From Pseudarthrobacter sp. NamE5 (GTDB lineage Bacteria > Actinomycetota > Actinomycetes > Actinomycetales > Micrococcaceae): DNA of 64,000 nt. Shown one piece after another: positions 46,201-54,656 of this stretch. Location of the stretch: positions 55,103-119,102 of the forward strand of contig NZ_VAHO01000014.1 in NCBI RefSeq assembly GCF_005796225.1, read 5' to 3'. The translations under genes were made by a program, and so were the position numbers. Each line of letters begins with the position of its first letter. Position 1 is the stretch's first letter. The notes under the pieces were generated by a model, which did no database searches, was not told where the DNA came from, and saw only the letters and a list, made by a program, of their open reading frames with translations.

Positions 46201-47595
46201 CGTATAGGTCAAGGTCGTTGGGACCGTAGCCGTCGCAGCCGCAGGATCAAAGGCCACATCCAGGGCCGGAGTGACATCGAGGACCCGGATGTTATCGACA
46301 CCGAACCCGCTGCCTGTACCGGTCATCGTGTTCACGACCTGCACCTGGGCGGCGGAGATCTGCGCGGGCGTGAGGAGCGCCGCGTTCGACCCGTTGAAAG
46401 TCCCGGCACGGACGGAAGCCGACCATGCGGGATCAACGACGCCCGAAACCGTGCCAAGAGTGGGAAGGGCCGGGGACGTGTAGAAGACGTTGCCCGTCCT
46501 CGCACATGGCACAACAGGAGACGAAAACCCGGTCAAAAGGGTGGCAGCGCCCGAGACCAGGTTCAGCGAAAGCGATGCGTTGTTGGTACCGCACTGTGCG
46601 CCGACCGCGTTCATCCCCAGCATGTAGTACCGCGAATCCGGGGCGCTCACCCCGGCCCCACCCGTGGACTGCAGTACTGTCGTGCCTCCCGCAACCGTGG
46701 CGTACGGCAACGAGACCAGCGCATGGTTGGTCTGGGTTCCCGAGGTGGAGCCGTTCGCCGGTGATGTAGCGGAGGTAGAGCCGGTCACGCCCGCCGATAC
46801 CTGCCCGAGCACGTCGGCCATGCGGCGGACTTCACGTGCCGCCAGTGACGACTGCCCGACACCCCCGACCTGCTGTGTGGGACAGAACGCCGGATTCGGG
46901 TACGGCGCGGCATAGTTCACAAGAACCCCGGTGCAGCTGGTTCCGTTTCTCCAACCCGTCGACGCCGTGTACCGGCCCCCCGAGTACGCGGATAGTCCGC
47001 TGGCAGTGTTCGTCAGGCCCTGTTCGAAGGCCTCAGTCCATACCTGGCGTGGGGCTTCCGCCACCCCGGCGGCAGCAATGCTTACCTCGGCAAAAGTTTC
47101 GAAGCGGCTGGTTGCGGCGGCCGTCATTGGTGGGGCCCTGCTGGGCCCGGGAACAGATTCAGCGCCGCTCAGGTTGGGGTCTGGGTTTGCCGCCGGCTCA
47201 GCGTGCGACTCGGACTCCGACGCGGTGGTTGGATCAGTCGGGAAAGGCTCCGGTCCGTCCGAAGTCGGCACCTGGGTGGCGTCTGCCTGCGTGGATGGCT
47301 GCTCAAGAGCGGGCGTAGGCGCTGAAACCAGCGTCGAGCCACCGGGTGCATCCTCCGCCGTGGTGGACTGGGGTGGAGAAGATGGCTCTTTCAAAGTGGT
47401 GCTCAGACTTGCTTCGGCCGACCGTGGAGGGGCAGCCGCTCCCCATCCGCTCATCACGACCACCAGAGCCAGCGTGGCGGCGACGACGCGAATACCACGC
47501 AACGTGCCCGGCCGGGCACCAATTTGCCTGCGGCCGTTCGCATGTTCCAACAGGTAGCGCCTCTCGGTTATGTGGTCGTCAGCCAGCCCGTCCAT
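43219..47595 (-). CDS. Large LPXTG surface adhesin, likely pilus tip
   Basis: 1458 residues. A signal segment at ~34-60 (VVAATLALVVVMSGWGAAA) is followed by a Ser/Thr/Pro-rich linker (~60-150). An adhesive N-terminal domain comes next (~160-450). Residues ~455-570 are a DUF11-like conserved-repeat domain. From ~570 come several prealbumin-like/DUF5979-type repeats (TITVRKNLPARTAPGDQFTL; TITVQKNVVGRQSANDQFTL). A propeller-like insertion lies at ~700-930 (NIAYALDRSADAS, NGRYLFGIFANSQFYIW, GNLYVVGAA). The C-terminus has LPLTGG-TM-RQRRR. First gene of the pilus operon; the pilin follows 71 bases downstream. Confidence 0.85.
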   Translation of the reverse strand: MDGLADDHITERRYLLEHANGRRQIGARPGTLRGIRVVAATLALVVVMSGWGAAAPPRSAEASLSTTLKEPSSPPQSTTAEDAPGGSTLVSAPTPALEQPSTQADATQVPTSDGPEPFPTDPTTASESESHAEPAANPDPNLSGAESVPGPSRAPPMTAAATSRFETFAEVSIAAAGVAEAPRQVWTEAFEQGLTNTASGLSAYSGGRYTASTGWRNGTSCTGVLVNYAAPYPNPAFCPTQQVGGVGQSSLAAREVRRMADVLGQVSAGVTGSTSATSPANGSTSGTQTNHALVSLPYATVAGGTTVLQSTGGAGVSAPDSRYYMLGMNAVGAQCGTNNASLSLNLVSGAATLLTGFSSPVVPCARTGNVFYTSPALPTLGTVSGVVDPAWSASVRAGTFNGSNAALLTPAQISAAQVQVVNTMTGTGSGFGVDNIRVLDVTPALDVAFDPAAATATVPTTLTYTVTNTTDLLAKTDWGFSAVLPRGLVVAPNPSVAGTCTNAAGTAFGVTAAAGSDNISAVGGDLAAGTNSCTITVAVVAESAGTYTSGTVTSSGLITSPPATVAVAPATTITVRKNLPARTAPGDQFTLSLRTGTTVIASATTTGTATGIQAVQISRSVVQPGSTYTIHEAPTSGAGLGYSNGYECTRAGTVIASGSGASGAITIPDEAGIDVLCTFTNTTQPARLFCDANHFYSVTATGALEQGDIVSGSLAPVGAWAGVTAANALGVGQDGNIAYALDRSADASDVASILKWTAGGGFQKLANTSYATVAGGSQVVGSIVAGAVDPSNGRYLFGIFANSQFYIWNFTEMNPAASRFAFVGSFPTGSAPNGNGDMAFDARGNLYVVGAATVNSTSSATIYTVTAETLAAASGGTLAVSASSVSAVTGTEAAFANINGIAFSPRGTVYLSNAGSAYEFDATTWRRVPGTPRVAVNSVDLAGCSSPPTITVQKNVVGRQSANDQFTLTASAGSPLTAFATATTTGTATGRQAAQIGPFPTSSGNTITISEAVAPGSSSPISAYTTIYECWSDGVRLSAGTTTTGTVTMPNRLSANVNCTYFNSPSPVSSVRITKTIREFSGLTRPGVDWSVGTTATATTGTVTALPAGASRQQTDAAGQASWTVLFGSTASRATIVVSEVQQEGFAFVSGSCTVNGSARPVTFTQAGSTISASLTAIAPGSAIECSIMNRPTASLTLVKEVALGSALHTDWTLSASGPPGALTGPSGRSGTAAASGVPVTPGVAYRLAEAGGPGTYVQTGTWRCVTGTGATVDVTAAGDLVPPATTAVTCTVTNSTASITLLNQVQNPQAGFQAPDWRVTATPAVLPGGTLPTESRAGAEYASGGNPANTFDVRPGHSYTLSQAATDPARPLAYQELRLEQLIGSTWTPVPSRTISAPAPGQTAVYRFVNAPVEPTRLPLTGGTSADAFYLGGGLLLILASTLLAWQTRQRRRGAFR

Positions 47596-47965
47596 CAGGA
47601 CTCGGGCGGCGGGGAAACCGGGCGCACTAGAAAGCTACAAGACCAACATGATTCCAACGATAAAGGCCCCCAGTGAGGACGCTAGCTTGGTATGACTAAA
47701 GCGGTCAAATGCAATTGAAAATCTGTAACCAAAGTCTCGGAGCCAATATGCGGAAGGGGATGAATGAGATCTGACCAGCGGAAACGAGTTCAACGCCTTT
47801 ACCATCGACGTGCAAGAGCGTCACGTGCCCGGTCATACAGAATGGCGTACGGTGGATCTCAGGTGCTCCTTGGAGGATCGCTGGCTCCTTTTCCGATCCT
47901 CCCAGGGTGTTTATACCTGTCGTAGCCCGAAGCTGGTGAGTTTAAGTGTGGCTGCAACACATGCA
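47596..47965. other. 370-base intergenic region, pilus promoter side
   Basis: No gene-like frame. It is more AT-rich than its surroundings near 47650-47730 and should hold the promoter of the adhesin gene (minus). A 9-bp hairpin, GGAGGATCG/CGATCCTCC (47872-47902, 13-base loop), may terminate the GH26-like gene, which ends at 47966 on the minus strand. Confidence 0.55.
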
Positions 47966-49246
47966 TTACGGTGCGGGTGCACAGCTGGGTCCGGGGCCGA
48001 AGTGCAGCCAGTCCGGCAGGGCGGCAGTGAAGGCACCGCGGATTTCCGGGGTCTTCGTTACGGTCCAGTCCACTCGGGCATTGACCTCGGTTTCTTCCTT
48101 GTCCCACTCGAACCAGTTGATCATTTTCAGTTGTGGGAACCGGTTTGCTGTGGTCGGGTCGAAGAGTTGAGTCCACCATGCTTGCTTGATGGCGAGTTCG
48201 TCTTGTCCGCCGAGTTCGGGAGCGAAAACGGCGGCGGACTCGGTGATTGCCAAGGGTTTGCCGTGATCCTGGGCGTAAACCCGGTAGAAGTCCGGGAGAG
48301 GCCTGTCATCGGCGTTGGCCCCGACATAAGAACCGGTGAGTTGGTCAGCGAACTTGTTGGCTTCCGGCAGGTCGTTGACACCCCAGGGGTAGGCGGTGCC
48401 CCAATGGAACAGGGAGATACCTACCCAGTCCACGGCGTCATCACCGGGGTAGTACGGTGCGTAAGGGTCATCATTGACGGTCAAGGCACCGTCCGCGTCT
48501 GTGTCCAACGCGGCAAAGTCCTGGCTGCCGGTCTGGGCCTCGTACTGGCCTCGGGAAAACGGGTAACCGCCGCCATAGTTTGGTGCCCACATCATCGCCG
48601 ATCCGGGCACCTTGGCATGAACTGCGTCGGCTATGGTGCGGAAAGCTTCAATATAGCGGGCGGGCTGTTGGGCCCATGGGTGCCAGGAGCCATTCATTTC
48701 CTGACCAAAGCGCACGATCACCGGGACGCCGTTAGCGTTGTAAGCGCTCAGGTCGGCCGCCAGCGCGGCCGCTGATTCGGGGGTGATGGTGTTGAGGCCG
48801 CTGGCAGGTTCCAGGGTCAGCATCATGATCCACCCATTAGCCCGGGTCTGCTCCGCGGCCTGGTCCAGAGCGGTCTTTTCCGTCGCGGAGTAGGGGAAGC
48901 GACTGAAGGCCACACTAACCGCAGGTTTACGACCGAGGTCCCGGGCCAAGTCAGTCAGGGTTTTGGCCTGAGGGTCGAGGTTCACGCCAAACAACGCCCC
49001 GCTGCCCGGCACCAATGATGCTTTGTCTGCAGACTCGCACACGGGGGCGGTGATCACAAGTCCCTGATCCTGCACCTGCTGCGGGTGCTGTCCTTGTTCC
49101 CGGGCAGACAGTCCGCTGGTGATACCGGCGGCACCGATTGCCCCGGATACCAGAGCCACTGCCCCGGCCAGCCTGAACATACGGCCCGTTTCCGTCAGGC
49201 CCTTGCCTGCACTGCGGCCGCGCGTTTTACCTGTCACACGTGGCAT
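47966..49246 (-). CDS. Secreted GH26-like glycoside hydrolase
   Basis: 426 residues. A basic head and one N-terminal hydrophobic segment (AGAVALVSGAIGAAGIT, ~27-45) act as signal peptide or anchor. GH26 barrel: RFGQEMNGSWHPW holds the acid/base Glu183, and KPLAITESAAVF the nucleophile Glu336. YYPGDDAVDWVGISLFHW and DTDADGALTVND are shared with the OpgC fusion at 4842-7307, which has lost both catalytic Glu. Beta-mannanase or a related endo-beta activity is the family default; the real target could be the cell's own polysaccharide. Confidence 0.82.
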   Translation of the reverse strand: MPRVTGKTRGRSAGKGLTETGRMFRLAGAVALVSGAIGAAGITSGLSAREQGQHPQQVQDQGLVITAPVCESADKASLVPGSGALFGVNLDPQAKTLTDLARDLGRKPAVSVAFSRFPYSATEKTALDQAAEQTRANGWIMMLTLEPASGLNTITPESAAALAADLSAYNANGVPVIVRFGQEMNGSWHPWAQQPARYIEAFRTIADAVHAKVPGSAMMWAPNYGGGYPFSRGQYEAQTGSQDFAALDTDADGALTVNDDPYAPYYPGDDAVDWVGISLFHWGTAYPWGVNDLPEANKFADQLTGSYVGANADDRPLPDFYRVYAQDHGKPLAITESAAVFAPELGGQDELAIKQAWWTQLFDPTTANRFPQLKMINWFEWDKEETEVNARVDWTVTKTPEIRGAFTAALPDWLHFGPGPSCAPAP

Positions 49247-49408
49247 ACGTCCATAACCCCCAACTCGTGCGCTTTTTGCATCCCATTCTCAAGCATTCTC
49301 GAGCAGGCCAAATGCCGGCGGCCCCAAAGGAGCCGGACATGACGATGAAGCCGCTTTCTCGCAATCGCCGTAAGCCAACCCGCTAAGGAGTGTCGCCCGC
49401 GCGCTGAA

Positions 49409-49445
49409 AGGGCCTGGGCCCGGTGCGATACCGGGCCCAGGCCCT
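49409..49445. terminator. Terminator-like hairpin
   Basis: AGGGCCTGGGCCCGGT (49409-49424) pairs perfectly with ACCGGGCCCAGGCCCT (49430-49445), loop GCGAT. It lies downstream of the fasciclin gene (minus). No clear T-tract on the minus strand beyond TTTCAGCG. Confidence 0.7.
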
Positions 49446-49528
49446 GCCAGTGCATCTTGCAGGCAGTAGTCCACTCCTAGACGAGTTCTATGCCTTTAAG
49501 GGCAACATCCCTGGACTTGCGAGGTGTC

Positions 49529-50203
49529 TTACTTGGGCATCAGTACCGAGTCGATGAGGTAAACGGTGGCGTTCTTGGTCTGCACGCCGCCGCAGATGAC
49601 GCTGGCGTCGTCAACTTTGAGTGCGTCGCCGCTGCCGGTTACGGTCACGGAGCCGCCCTGGACGGTGGCATGGGTGCCGGCGATCTTGTCAGGGGTGATC
49701 TGGCCCGGAACGACGTGGTAGGTCAGGATTTTGCTCAGCAGCGCATCGTCGGTCTTCAGGGTTTCAATGGTTGCGGCGTCGATCTTCTTAAAGGCGTCAT
49801 CCACCGGGGCGAAGACCGTGAATTCGCCGCCATTGAGGGTGTCCACCAAGTCAACTTTCGGGTTGAGCTTGCCGGAAACAGCGGCGGTGAGGGTGGTAAG
49901 GATCGGGTTGTTCGAGGCGGCGACAGCAACCGGATCCAGGGCCATGCCTTCGACGGAGCCGGCACCGGTGGGGACCTGCTCGGCGTAAGCGGCACAACCG
50001 GGACCAACAAGATTGGCGGCCGGATCCATAGTGGAAGCCGAGGCGCTGGCGGACGCTGACGGCGCCGCGCTGGAAGCAGAAGGCGCAGCGGCGGGGGCCG
50101 ATGAACCTGAAGTGGTAGCCGAACCGCCGCAAGCGGTCAGGCTCAGCAGCGCCGCGGCTGCAACGCCTGCGACGGTAAGGGTTGTGCGCTTGATTGTTTG
50201 CAT
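49529..50203 (-). CDS. Fasciclin (FAS1) domain lipoprotein
   Basis: 224 residues from ATG 50203 ([13 protein letters not shown]) with AAGGAGAA upstream. Lipobox LTACGG, then a Ser/Ala-rich linker, then one FAS1 domain: [33 protein letters not shown] and [18 protein letters not shown], ending [12 protein letters not shown]1 domains mediate adhesion to other cells or matrix. Membrane-anchored by its N-terminal Cys. Confidence 0.92.
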   Translation of the reverse strand: MQTIKRTTLTVAGVAAAALLSLTACGGSATTSGSSAPAAAPSASSAAPSASASASASTMDPAANLVGPGCAAYAEQVPTGAGSVEGMALDPVAVAASNNPILTTLTAAVSGKLNPKVDLVDTLNGGEFTVFAPVDDAFKKIDAATIETLKTDDALLSKILTYHVVPGQITPDKIAGTHATVQGGSVTVTGSGDALKVDDASVICGGVQTKNATVYLIDSVLMPK

Positions 50204-50578
50204 TCGACGTTCTCCTTGAATCGTGGCGGCCCCTAGCCGGGACCGATGTTCATGTGCTCTTGGCTCGTGTCTCAATGACTATTCGGCCGATGCAGAAACA
50301 TGGATGGGTCAATTCAAGGAATTTTCTTACAACCGTTTTCGTGCGTCCTAGACCTTAAGAGGGGAAGCCGGGCGCAGGTTTGAATGCAGCTGTCGGCTGC
50401 CCATTTCTGTACTTGCCAATCGGTGGTTGAGATACTTCCCACCTTCAGAGGCACTTTCTTAAGGATTTGCGCAGGAACTCCCAAGGTTGTGGCTTTTCTC
50501 TGTTGTGTTGGCTCATGATCAAGGTGTGCTCAATGGGGGCGCGTAGTGCTCGCTGGGAGCGACTTGAGGGGGCGTTGC
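50204..50578. other. 375-base divergent promoter region
   Basis: No gene-like frame. AT-richer than average. It contains ATTCGG (50281) and CATGGATGGGT (50299-50309); the same 11-mer occurs between the regulator and the second GH16-like gene (53591-53601). Promoters for the fasciclin gene (minus) and the first GH16-like gene (plus) should be here. Confidence 0.55.
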
Positions 50579-51670
50579 ATGGCTCGTTTTGGCATGGCTG
50601 TTTTTCATCCTTCACGCCAGTGCAGACCTTTGGCCGTGCTCGCGGCCATTGCGCTGGTCACACTCGCAAACGTGGCGCCTGTCCAGGCCGCGGACGCGAC
50701 GCCGCTTGATGCGAACCCCGGCTCTGCCGGCGACTTTTCGTGGAAGGGCTTTAACTGGGAGAAGCGCTTCTGGGGCGGTGCACCGCAATACAACAAGCTT
50801 TTCGCGGCCGCCAACGTCGGCAATCCGGACGCCAACGGCCATATCACCATGAACCTCACCAACCCAACTGGTGATGCGCCCGTGGGGGCGGAGTTTCAGT
50901 CCACGCGACAAGGATTTGGGTACGGAACCTACAGCACCACCGTGGAAAAGGACCTCTCAGCCCTTCAGAAAGAAGTGGTGTGGGGTTGTCTCTTTACTTA
51001 CGATCCCCTTGCCGAACCCGGCTATAACGAGATCGACCTGTGCGAGGCCTCGGCCTGGGGCGGGGGCGCGGCTTACGGTGAGTCCTGGCCCGTCAGTCAG
51101 GGGCACGGGTACTGGTTTGCCGCCAGCAAAGCCCCAGGGGAGGGAAACAACACCACGGTCTTCGATGTGACGTCCAGCCCCATCACTACGCACCGGATGG
51201 TCTGGGAGCCACAACGTATCACTTTTGAGACTTTTGCCGGTGAAGGTCTCACCGGGACACTCCTGAAACGTACGGTCCTCGAAGGCGCAACCGTTCCGGT
51301 TCCGGCCAAAGAACAGATTCACTTCAACCTCTGGGTAACGGGCGGAGGCGGGGGCGATCCCGCTCGCGTGAAGCCGGAAAGCGTGGTGATCCGCGATTTC
51401 TCCTTTGTTCCCGCTGCTGCACCAGCTCCGGCGGAGCCGGTTCCGGCGATCTCGCTGAGCGCCTCAACCACCAAGAAAAAGTCAGTCAGCTCCACCACTT
51501 TGAAGTGGAGCGGGGCAACCGGGACGAACGTAACGGTGTGGATCAATGGTTCGCCCAAGATCGTTGCCAACACGGGAAGTTTCGTCAACAGCGTTAAAGG
51601 CGGACGGACGACGGCCTACAAGGTCTGCGATTCGGTCGGGTGCTCGAACGTTGTGACTGTGGTGACGTGA
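50579..51670 (+). CDS. Secreted GH16-fold protein with C-terminal Ig-like extension
   Basis: 363 residues from ATG 50579 (MARFGMAVFHPS). Signal peptide ends near PVQAADA. GH16-like sandwich ~45-285: FSWKGFNWEKRFWGG, GFGYGTYSTTVEKD and EIDLCEAS, the E-x-D-x-x-E arrangement of GH16 catalytic residues. A Pro/Ala linker (APAPAEPVPAI) leads to an ~80-residue beta-rich extension (ISLSASTTKKKSV ... VCDSVGCSNVV). GH16 enzymes cut beta-glucans or galactans. Closely related to the product of 53736-54509, which lacks both signal peptide and extension. Confidence 0.85.
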   Translation: MARFGMAVFHPSRQCRPLAVLAAIALVTLANVAPVQAADATPLDANPGSAGDFSWKGFNWEKRFWGGAPQYNKLFAAANVGNPDANGHITMNLTNPTGDAPVGAEFQSTRQGFGYGTYSTTVEKDLSALQKEVVWGCLFTYDPLAEPGYNEIDLCEASAWGGGAAYGESWPVSQGHGYWFAASKAPGEGNNTTVFDVTSSPITTHRMVWEPQRITFETFAGEGLTGTLLKRTVLEGATVPVPAKEQIHFNLWVTGGGGGDPARVKPESVVIRDFSFVPAAAPAPAEPVPAISLSASTTKKKSVSSTTLKWSGATGTNVTVWINGSPKIVANTGSFVNSVKGGRTTAYKVCDSVGCSNVVTVVT

Positions 51671-51754
51671 CCGCCGATAAGCACGGACACGCACAAGCCA
51701 CGGGAAAAGACCCCCTATCGGTGGCGGCGGGGTGGCAGAGGGTCGCCGGGTGAG

Positions 51755-52522
51755 CTACTGCTGGGAGAGGGTAGTTGTTATGCCTGTCGAGGCGCGTTTC
51801 CAGTCATACAGGGTCCCGTCCGGCTGGTAGGTGAGTTCCCATCTGTCGCCTGTTGTTAGAACTTTCCCGTCAGCACAAGGGATGAGGTAGCGGGCAGTGA
51901 TCTGGAATTTTGTCACGTTGTAGGCTGTCGGTTCGCCGCCGCTTGCCGGAGCGTAGGGTTCGGCGGTGAGTCGTGGGTCCGAAAAGGTTGTTGCCCAGGG
52001 TTTGTCTGAGATCAGGCATTTCAGTTCAGTGCCGCCCTCCTTCGTCACCCAGTACTCTCCGCTCTCGGAGTCAAGGTTTGCAAGGTACAAGGGGCCGCTT
52101 TTGCGGACTTCCCACCGCTGGACGAAGTCCTTCCAAACAGGCTCGGATACCTTCGGCTTAATGTTCTTTTCGAAACTGGGCATGAGGGACATGTAGGTGT
52201 CATCGGTCAGAGCCCCTGACCGGGTTTGGTGAATCGCGTAATCGAGGGTGAAGACGCGGATGAGGCCCAGGCCGTGGGTGATAACAGCAAGTTGAGAGTC
52301 GCGGTCGGAGCCAAAGTCGCGGATGTGGGACGCAGTGGCCGGGACGCTGGCCGGCGTGATATCCGCCAGTTCTGTGGTGCCCTCGGTGTCAACCAGTGCA
52401 GATGCTGAAGTGCCTGTTGGAACGGGCTTAACCGGGATTGGTGGTGCTTGGACAGTGGCACAGGCTGCTAAAAAAAGCGCCAGGATACCGCCGATGGCAG
52501 CAAATTTGTATACGGATTTCAA
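51755..52522 (-). CDS. Lipoprotein of unknown function
   Basis: 255 residues, TTG start behind AGGATAAG. Lipobox LAACAT gives a membrane-anchored mature protein with a Pro/Val/Thr-rich spacer. The remainder (IRDFGSDRDSQLAVITHGLG, YWVTKEGGTELKCLIS, WELTYQPDGTLYDWKR) was not recognised. It lies 124 bases downstream of the regulator gene in the same direction, so may be co-regulated. Confidence 0.75.
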   Translation of the reverse strand: MKSVYKFAAIGGILALFLAACATVQAPPIPVKPVPTGTSASALVDTEGTTELADITPASVPATASHIRDFGSDRDSQLAVITHGLGLIRVFTLDYAIHQTRSGALTDDTYMSLMPSFEKNIKPKVSEPVWKDFVQRWEVRKSGPLYLANLDSESGEYWVTKEGGTELKCLISDKPWATTFSDPRLTAEPYAPASGGEPTAYNVTKFQITARYLIPCADGKVLTTGDRWELTYQPDGTLYDWKRASTGITTTLSQQ

Positions 52523-52646
52523 CTTATCCTCATGTGAATCTTGGGAAGCCTTGAGGGATTCGTAGTCTTCGCCGCTGCGGTTCAGGACATAGGTCCCCGG
52601 AGTTGCCCGCGTAGCGGCTAGGTGGGCGGGCGGTCCAGGTGATCAG

Positions 52647-53507
52647 TTACAAAGCCATCCGGTAACCGACACCCCGGACGGTTTCGACCCAACGGGGTGC
52701 GCGTGAGTTGTCGCCCAGTTTTTTGCGCAGGTATCCCAGATGGACTTCGAGGGTCCGCTGTTCTTGGGTACTGACGTAGGAACCGGTGTCGTAAGACTCT
52801 TTACGCAGCTGTTGGGCCAAATCTGTCTTGCTTTGGACTGCCCTGCCGTTTTTAACGAGGATCAGCAGCAGGTCGAATTGGGTTCGGGTGAGCTCGACAG
52901 GAACGCCGTTGATGGCAGCTGATCTGGACGCTTCGTGCAGGGTCAGCCCCTTGTATTCAAAGTCCCACCGGTCAGGATTGCCAGTGCGGGGGGTTCGGGG
53001 CCCGAAGCTTTCCTGCGCTGTTCCCCGGCCTGGTGATGCGGGCCCTGCAGGGTCTGTTGGTGACGCCGGCCCGGCTGGTGACCGGCCAGTATTAGCGTCT
53101 TTACAGGTGTTCTTCAAGTCCGCGGCGGAGGTCATGGTTCGGGGGCGCCGGAACATGGCGGCGATGCGGGCGCGGAGTTCCCGGGGTCGAAACGGCTTGG
53201 CGAGGACGTCGTCGGCTCCGGCTTCAAAGCCCATGAGCGTGTCGGCCTCGTCCGTGAGGCCTGTGACCATGATGACGTAGGCGTCGCTGAAGGTCCGGAT
53301 TCGACGGGAGGCTTCGATACCGTCGAAATCCGGGAGGTCGACCTCCATGATGACAATTTCCGGGTTGTGCTCACGGACTGCTTCGACTCCTTCGGACCCC
53401 GAAAACGCCCCGTGAACCTCGAATCCTGCCTGCCGCAACACCGTCATCAAAGTTTCCCTTGCGTCGTTATCGTCGTCGACAATCACAGCACGTCCGCGCT
53501 TTGACAA
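52647..53507 (-). CDS. OmpR/PhoB-type response regulator with Glu at the phospho-acceptor site
   Basis: 286 residues from the TTG at 53507, chosen because AGAGGAAA sits six bases upstream; the frame is open 12 codons earlier. Receiver ~6-118: acidic triad VDDDND, then IVIMEVDLPDFDG, where Glu55 (codon GAG, 53343-53345) replaces the phosphorylated Asp. Thr (MVTGLTDEAD) and Lys (LAKPFRPREL) are kept. A ~60-residue Pro/Ser-rich linker leads to a winged helix with LTRTQFDLLLILVKNG, VHLGYLRKKLGDN and ETVRGVGYRMAL. Asp-to-Glu often mimics phosphorylation, so it may be active constitutively. No sensor kinase is nearby. Confidence 0.85.
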   Translation of the reverse strand: MSKRGRAVIVDDDNDARETLMTVLRQAGFEVHGAFSGSEGVEAVREHNPEIVIMEVDLPDFDGIEASRRIRTFSDAYVIMVTGLTDEADTLMGFEAGADDVLAKPFRPRELRARIAAMFRRPRTMTSAADLKNTCKDANTGRSPAGPASPTDPAGPASPGRGTAQESFGPRTPRTGNPDRWDFEYKGLTLHEASRSAAINGVPVELTRTQFDLLLILVKNGRAVQSKTDLAQQLRKESYDTGSYVSTQEQRTLEVHLGYLRKKLGDNSRAPRWVETVRGVGYRMAL

Positions 53508-53590
53508 TTTGGTTTCCTCTTGATCTTTCACTGCAGGGCGCAATACACACCTGATTCAACAATTCATTCGGTATTCGCCCGTGTGTTAGG

Positions 53591-53691
53591 CATGGATGGG
53601 TGTTAATTCGCCCAAAAGAGGATCCTTGAGCAGAGCTTGATGTTTGCTTGAGAAAAAAAGGGAATTTTGCAATTAGCTTGAGCAGAACTTG
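53591..53691. promoter_or_regulatory. Candidate regulatory repeats between the regulator and the second GH16-like gene
   Basis: CATGGATGGGT (53591-53601) is identical to a site at 50299-50309. CTTGAGCAGAGCTTG (53625-53639) and CTTGAGCAGAACTTG (53677-53691) are direct repeats 52 bases apart, with another CTTGAG at 53647-53652. Direct repeats upstream of a gene divergent from an OmpR-type regulator are typical binding sites for that class. The shared 11-mer may instead be a promoter element. Confidence 0.5.
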
Positions 53692-53735
53692 CAGTTATTT
53701 TGAGGTGCCATTGGCTGACATCTTAGGAGGAATGT

Positions 53736-54509
53736 TTGGATTTTCGTGATTTTTTTGTTTTCCCGCCTGCGGGCGAGGCAGGACATAACGGCCCAGTGGC
53801 CCCGGTTTCTGGTCCGCCGGGTGATTTCAGTTGGAAGGGGTTCAACTGGGTGAAGCGGTTTTGGGGTGGGTCTCCGCAGTACAACGGGGTTTTCGCTTCG
53901 GCTAACGTCAGTGGCCCTGATACCAACGGCTACATCACTGTCAGCCTGACTAACCCCACCGGTGTAGCGCCGGCGGGTGCGGAGTTCCAGTCCACCCGGC
54001 AGGGCTTCGGGTACGGGACGTACAGCACCACGGTGGAAAAGAACCTGAGCACGTTGCAAAAGGAAGTGGTGTGGGGCGGCCTATTTACCTACGATCCCCT
54101 GACCGAACCTGGATATACCGAGATTGACTTGTGCGAAGCCTCGGCTTGGGGCGGCGGGGCCGGCTATGGCGAGTCCTGGCCGGTAACTCAGGGCCACGGC
54201 TACTGGTTTGACGCCACCAAAGCCCCGGGAGAAGGCAACAACACCACCGTCTTCGACGTGAGGTCAGACCCTGTCACGACCCATCGGATGGTCTGGGAGC
54301 CGGGCAAAATCACGTTCGAAACCTTTGCCGGTGAAGGCTTTAGCGGCATCCTGTTGAAGCGCACGGTCCTTGAAGGGGAGACCGTTCCAACGCCAGCGAA
54401 AGAGCGCGTCCACTTCAACCTGTGGGTTATCGGAGGAGGAGGGAACCCTGACAAGGTGGAACCGGAAAGCGTCGTAATCAGGGACTTCGCGTTCGTCCCC
54501 GCCCCGTAG
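53736..54509 (+). CDS. GH16-fold protein without signal peptide
   Basis: 257 residues. The TTG start at 53736 follows AGGAGGA at a normal distance. The N-terminus (MDFRDFFVFPPAGEAG) is not a signal peptide. From residue ~28 it is a close paralog of 50579-51670: DFSWKGFNWVKRFWGG, GFGYGTYSTTVEKN and EIDLCEAS (catalytic triad kept). It stops right after the GH16 domain. Either it acts in the cytoplasm, is exported unusually, or has lost its signal by rearrangement. Divergent from the regulator gene. Confidence 0.8.
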   Translation: MDFRDFFVFPPAGEAGHNGPVAPVSGPPGDFSWKGFNWVKRFWGGSPQYNGVFASANVSGPDTNGYITVSLTNPTGVAPAGAEFQSTRQGFGYGTYSTTVEKNLSTLQKEVVWGGLFTYDPLTEPGYTEIDLCEASAWGGGAGYGESWPVTQGHGYWFDATKAPGEGNNTTVFDVRSDPVTTHRMVWEPGKITFETFAGEGFSGILLKRTVLEGETVPTPAKERVHFNLWVIGGGGNPDKVEPESVVIRDFAFVPAP

Positions 54510-54656
54510 TACGCCCAACCGTTGCCCGTCAGGGCAATTGCAGTAGATGCCGCTGTCGGGTGTCAGCTGAACTCCGGAGCGCAGGGACCTTGGGGGGAAG
54601 GTGCCCTGCGCTCGGGAGCTCCCCCTGGTTGTCTCAGCCCAAGGGAAGCTGGTTTG

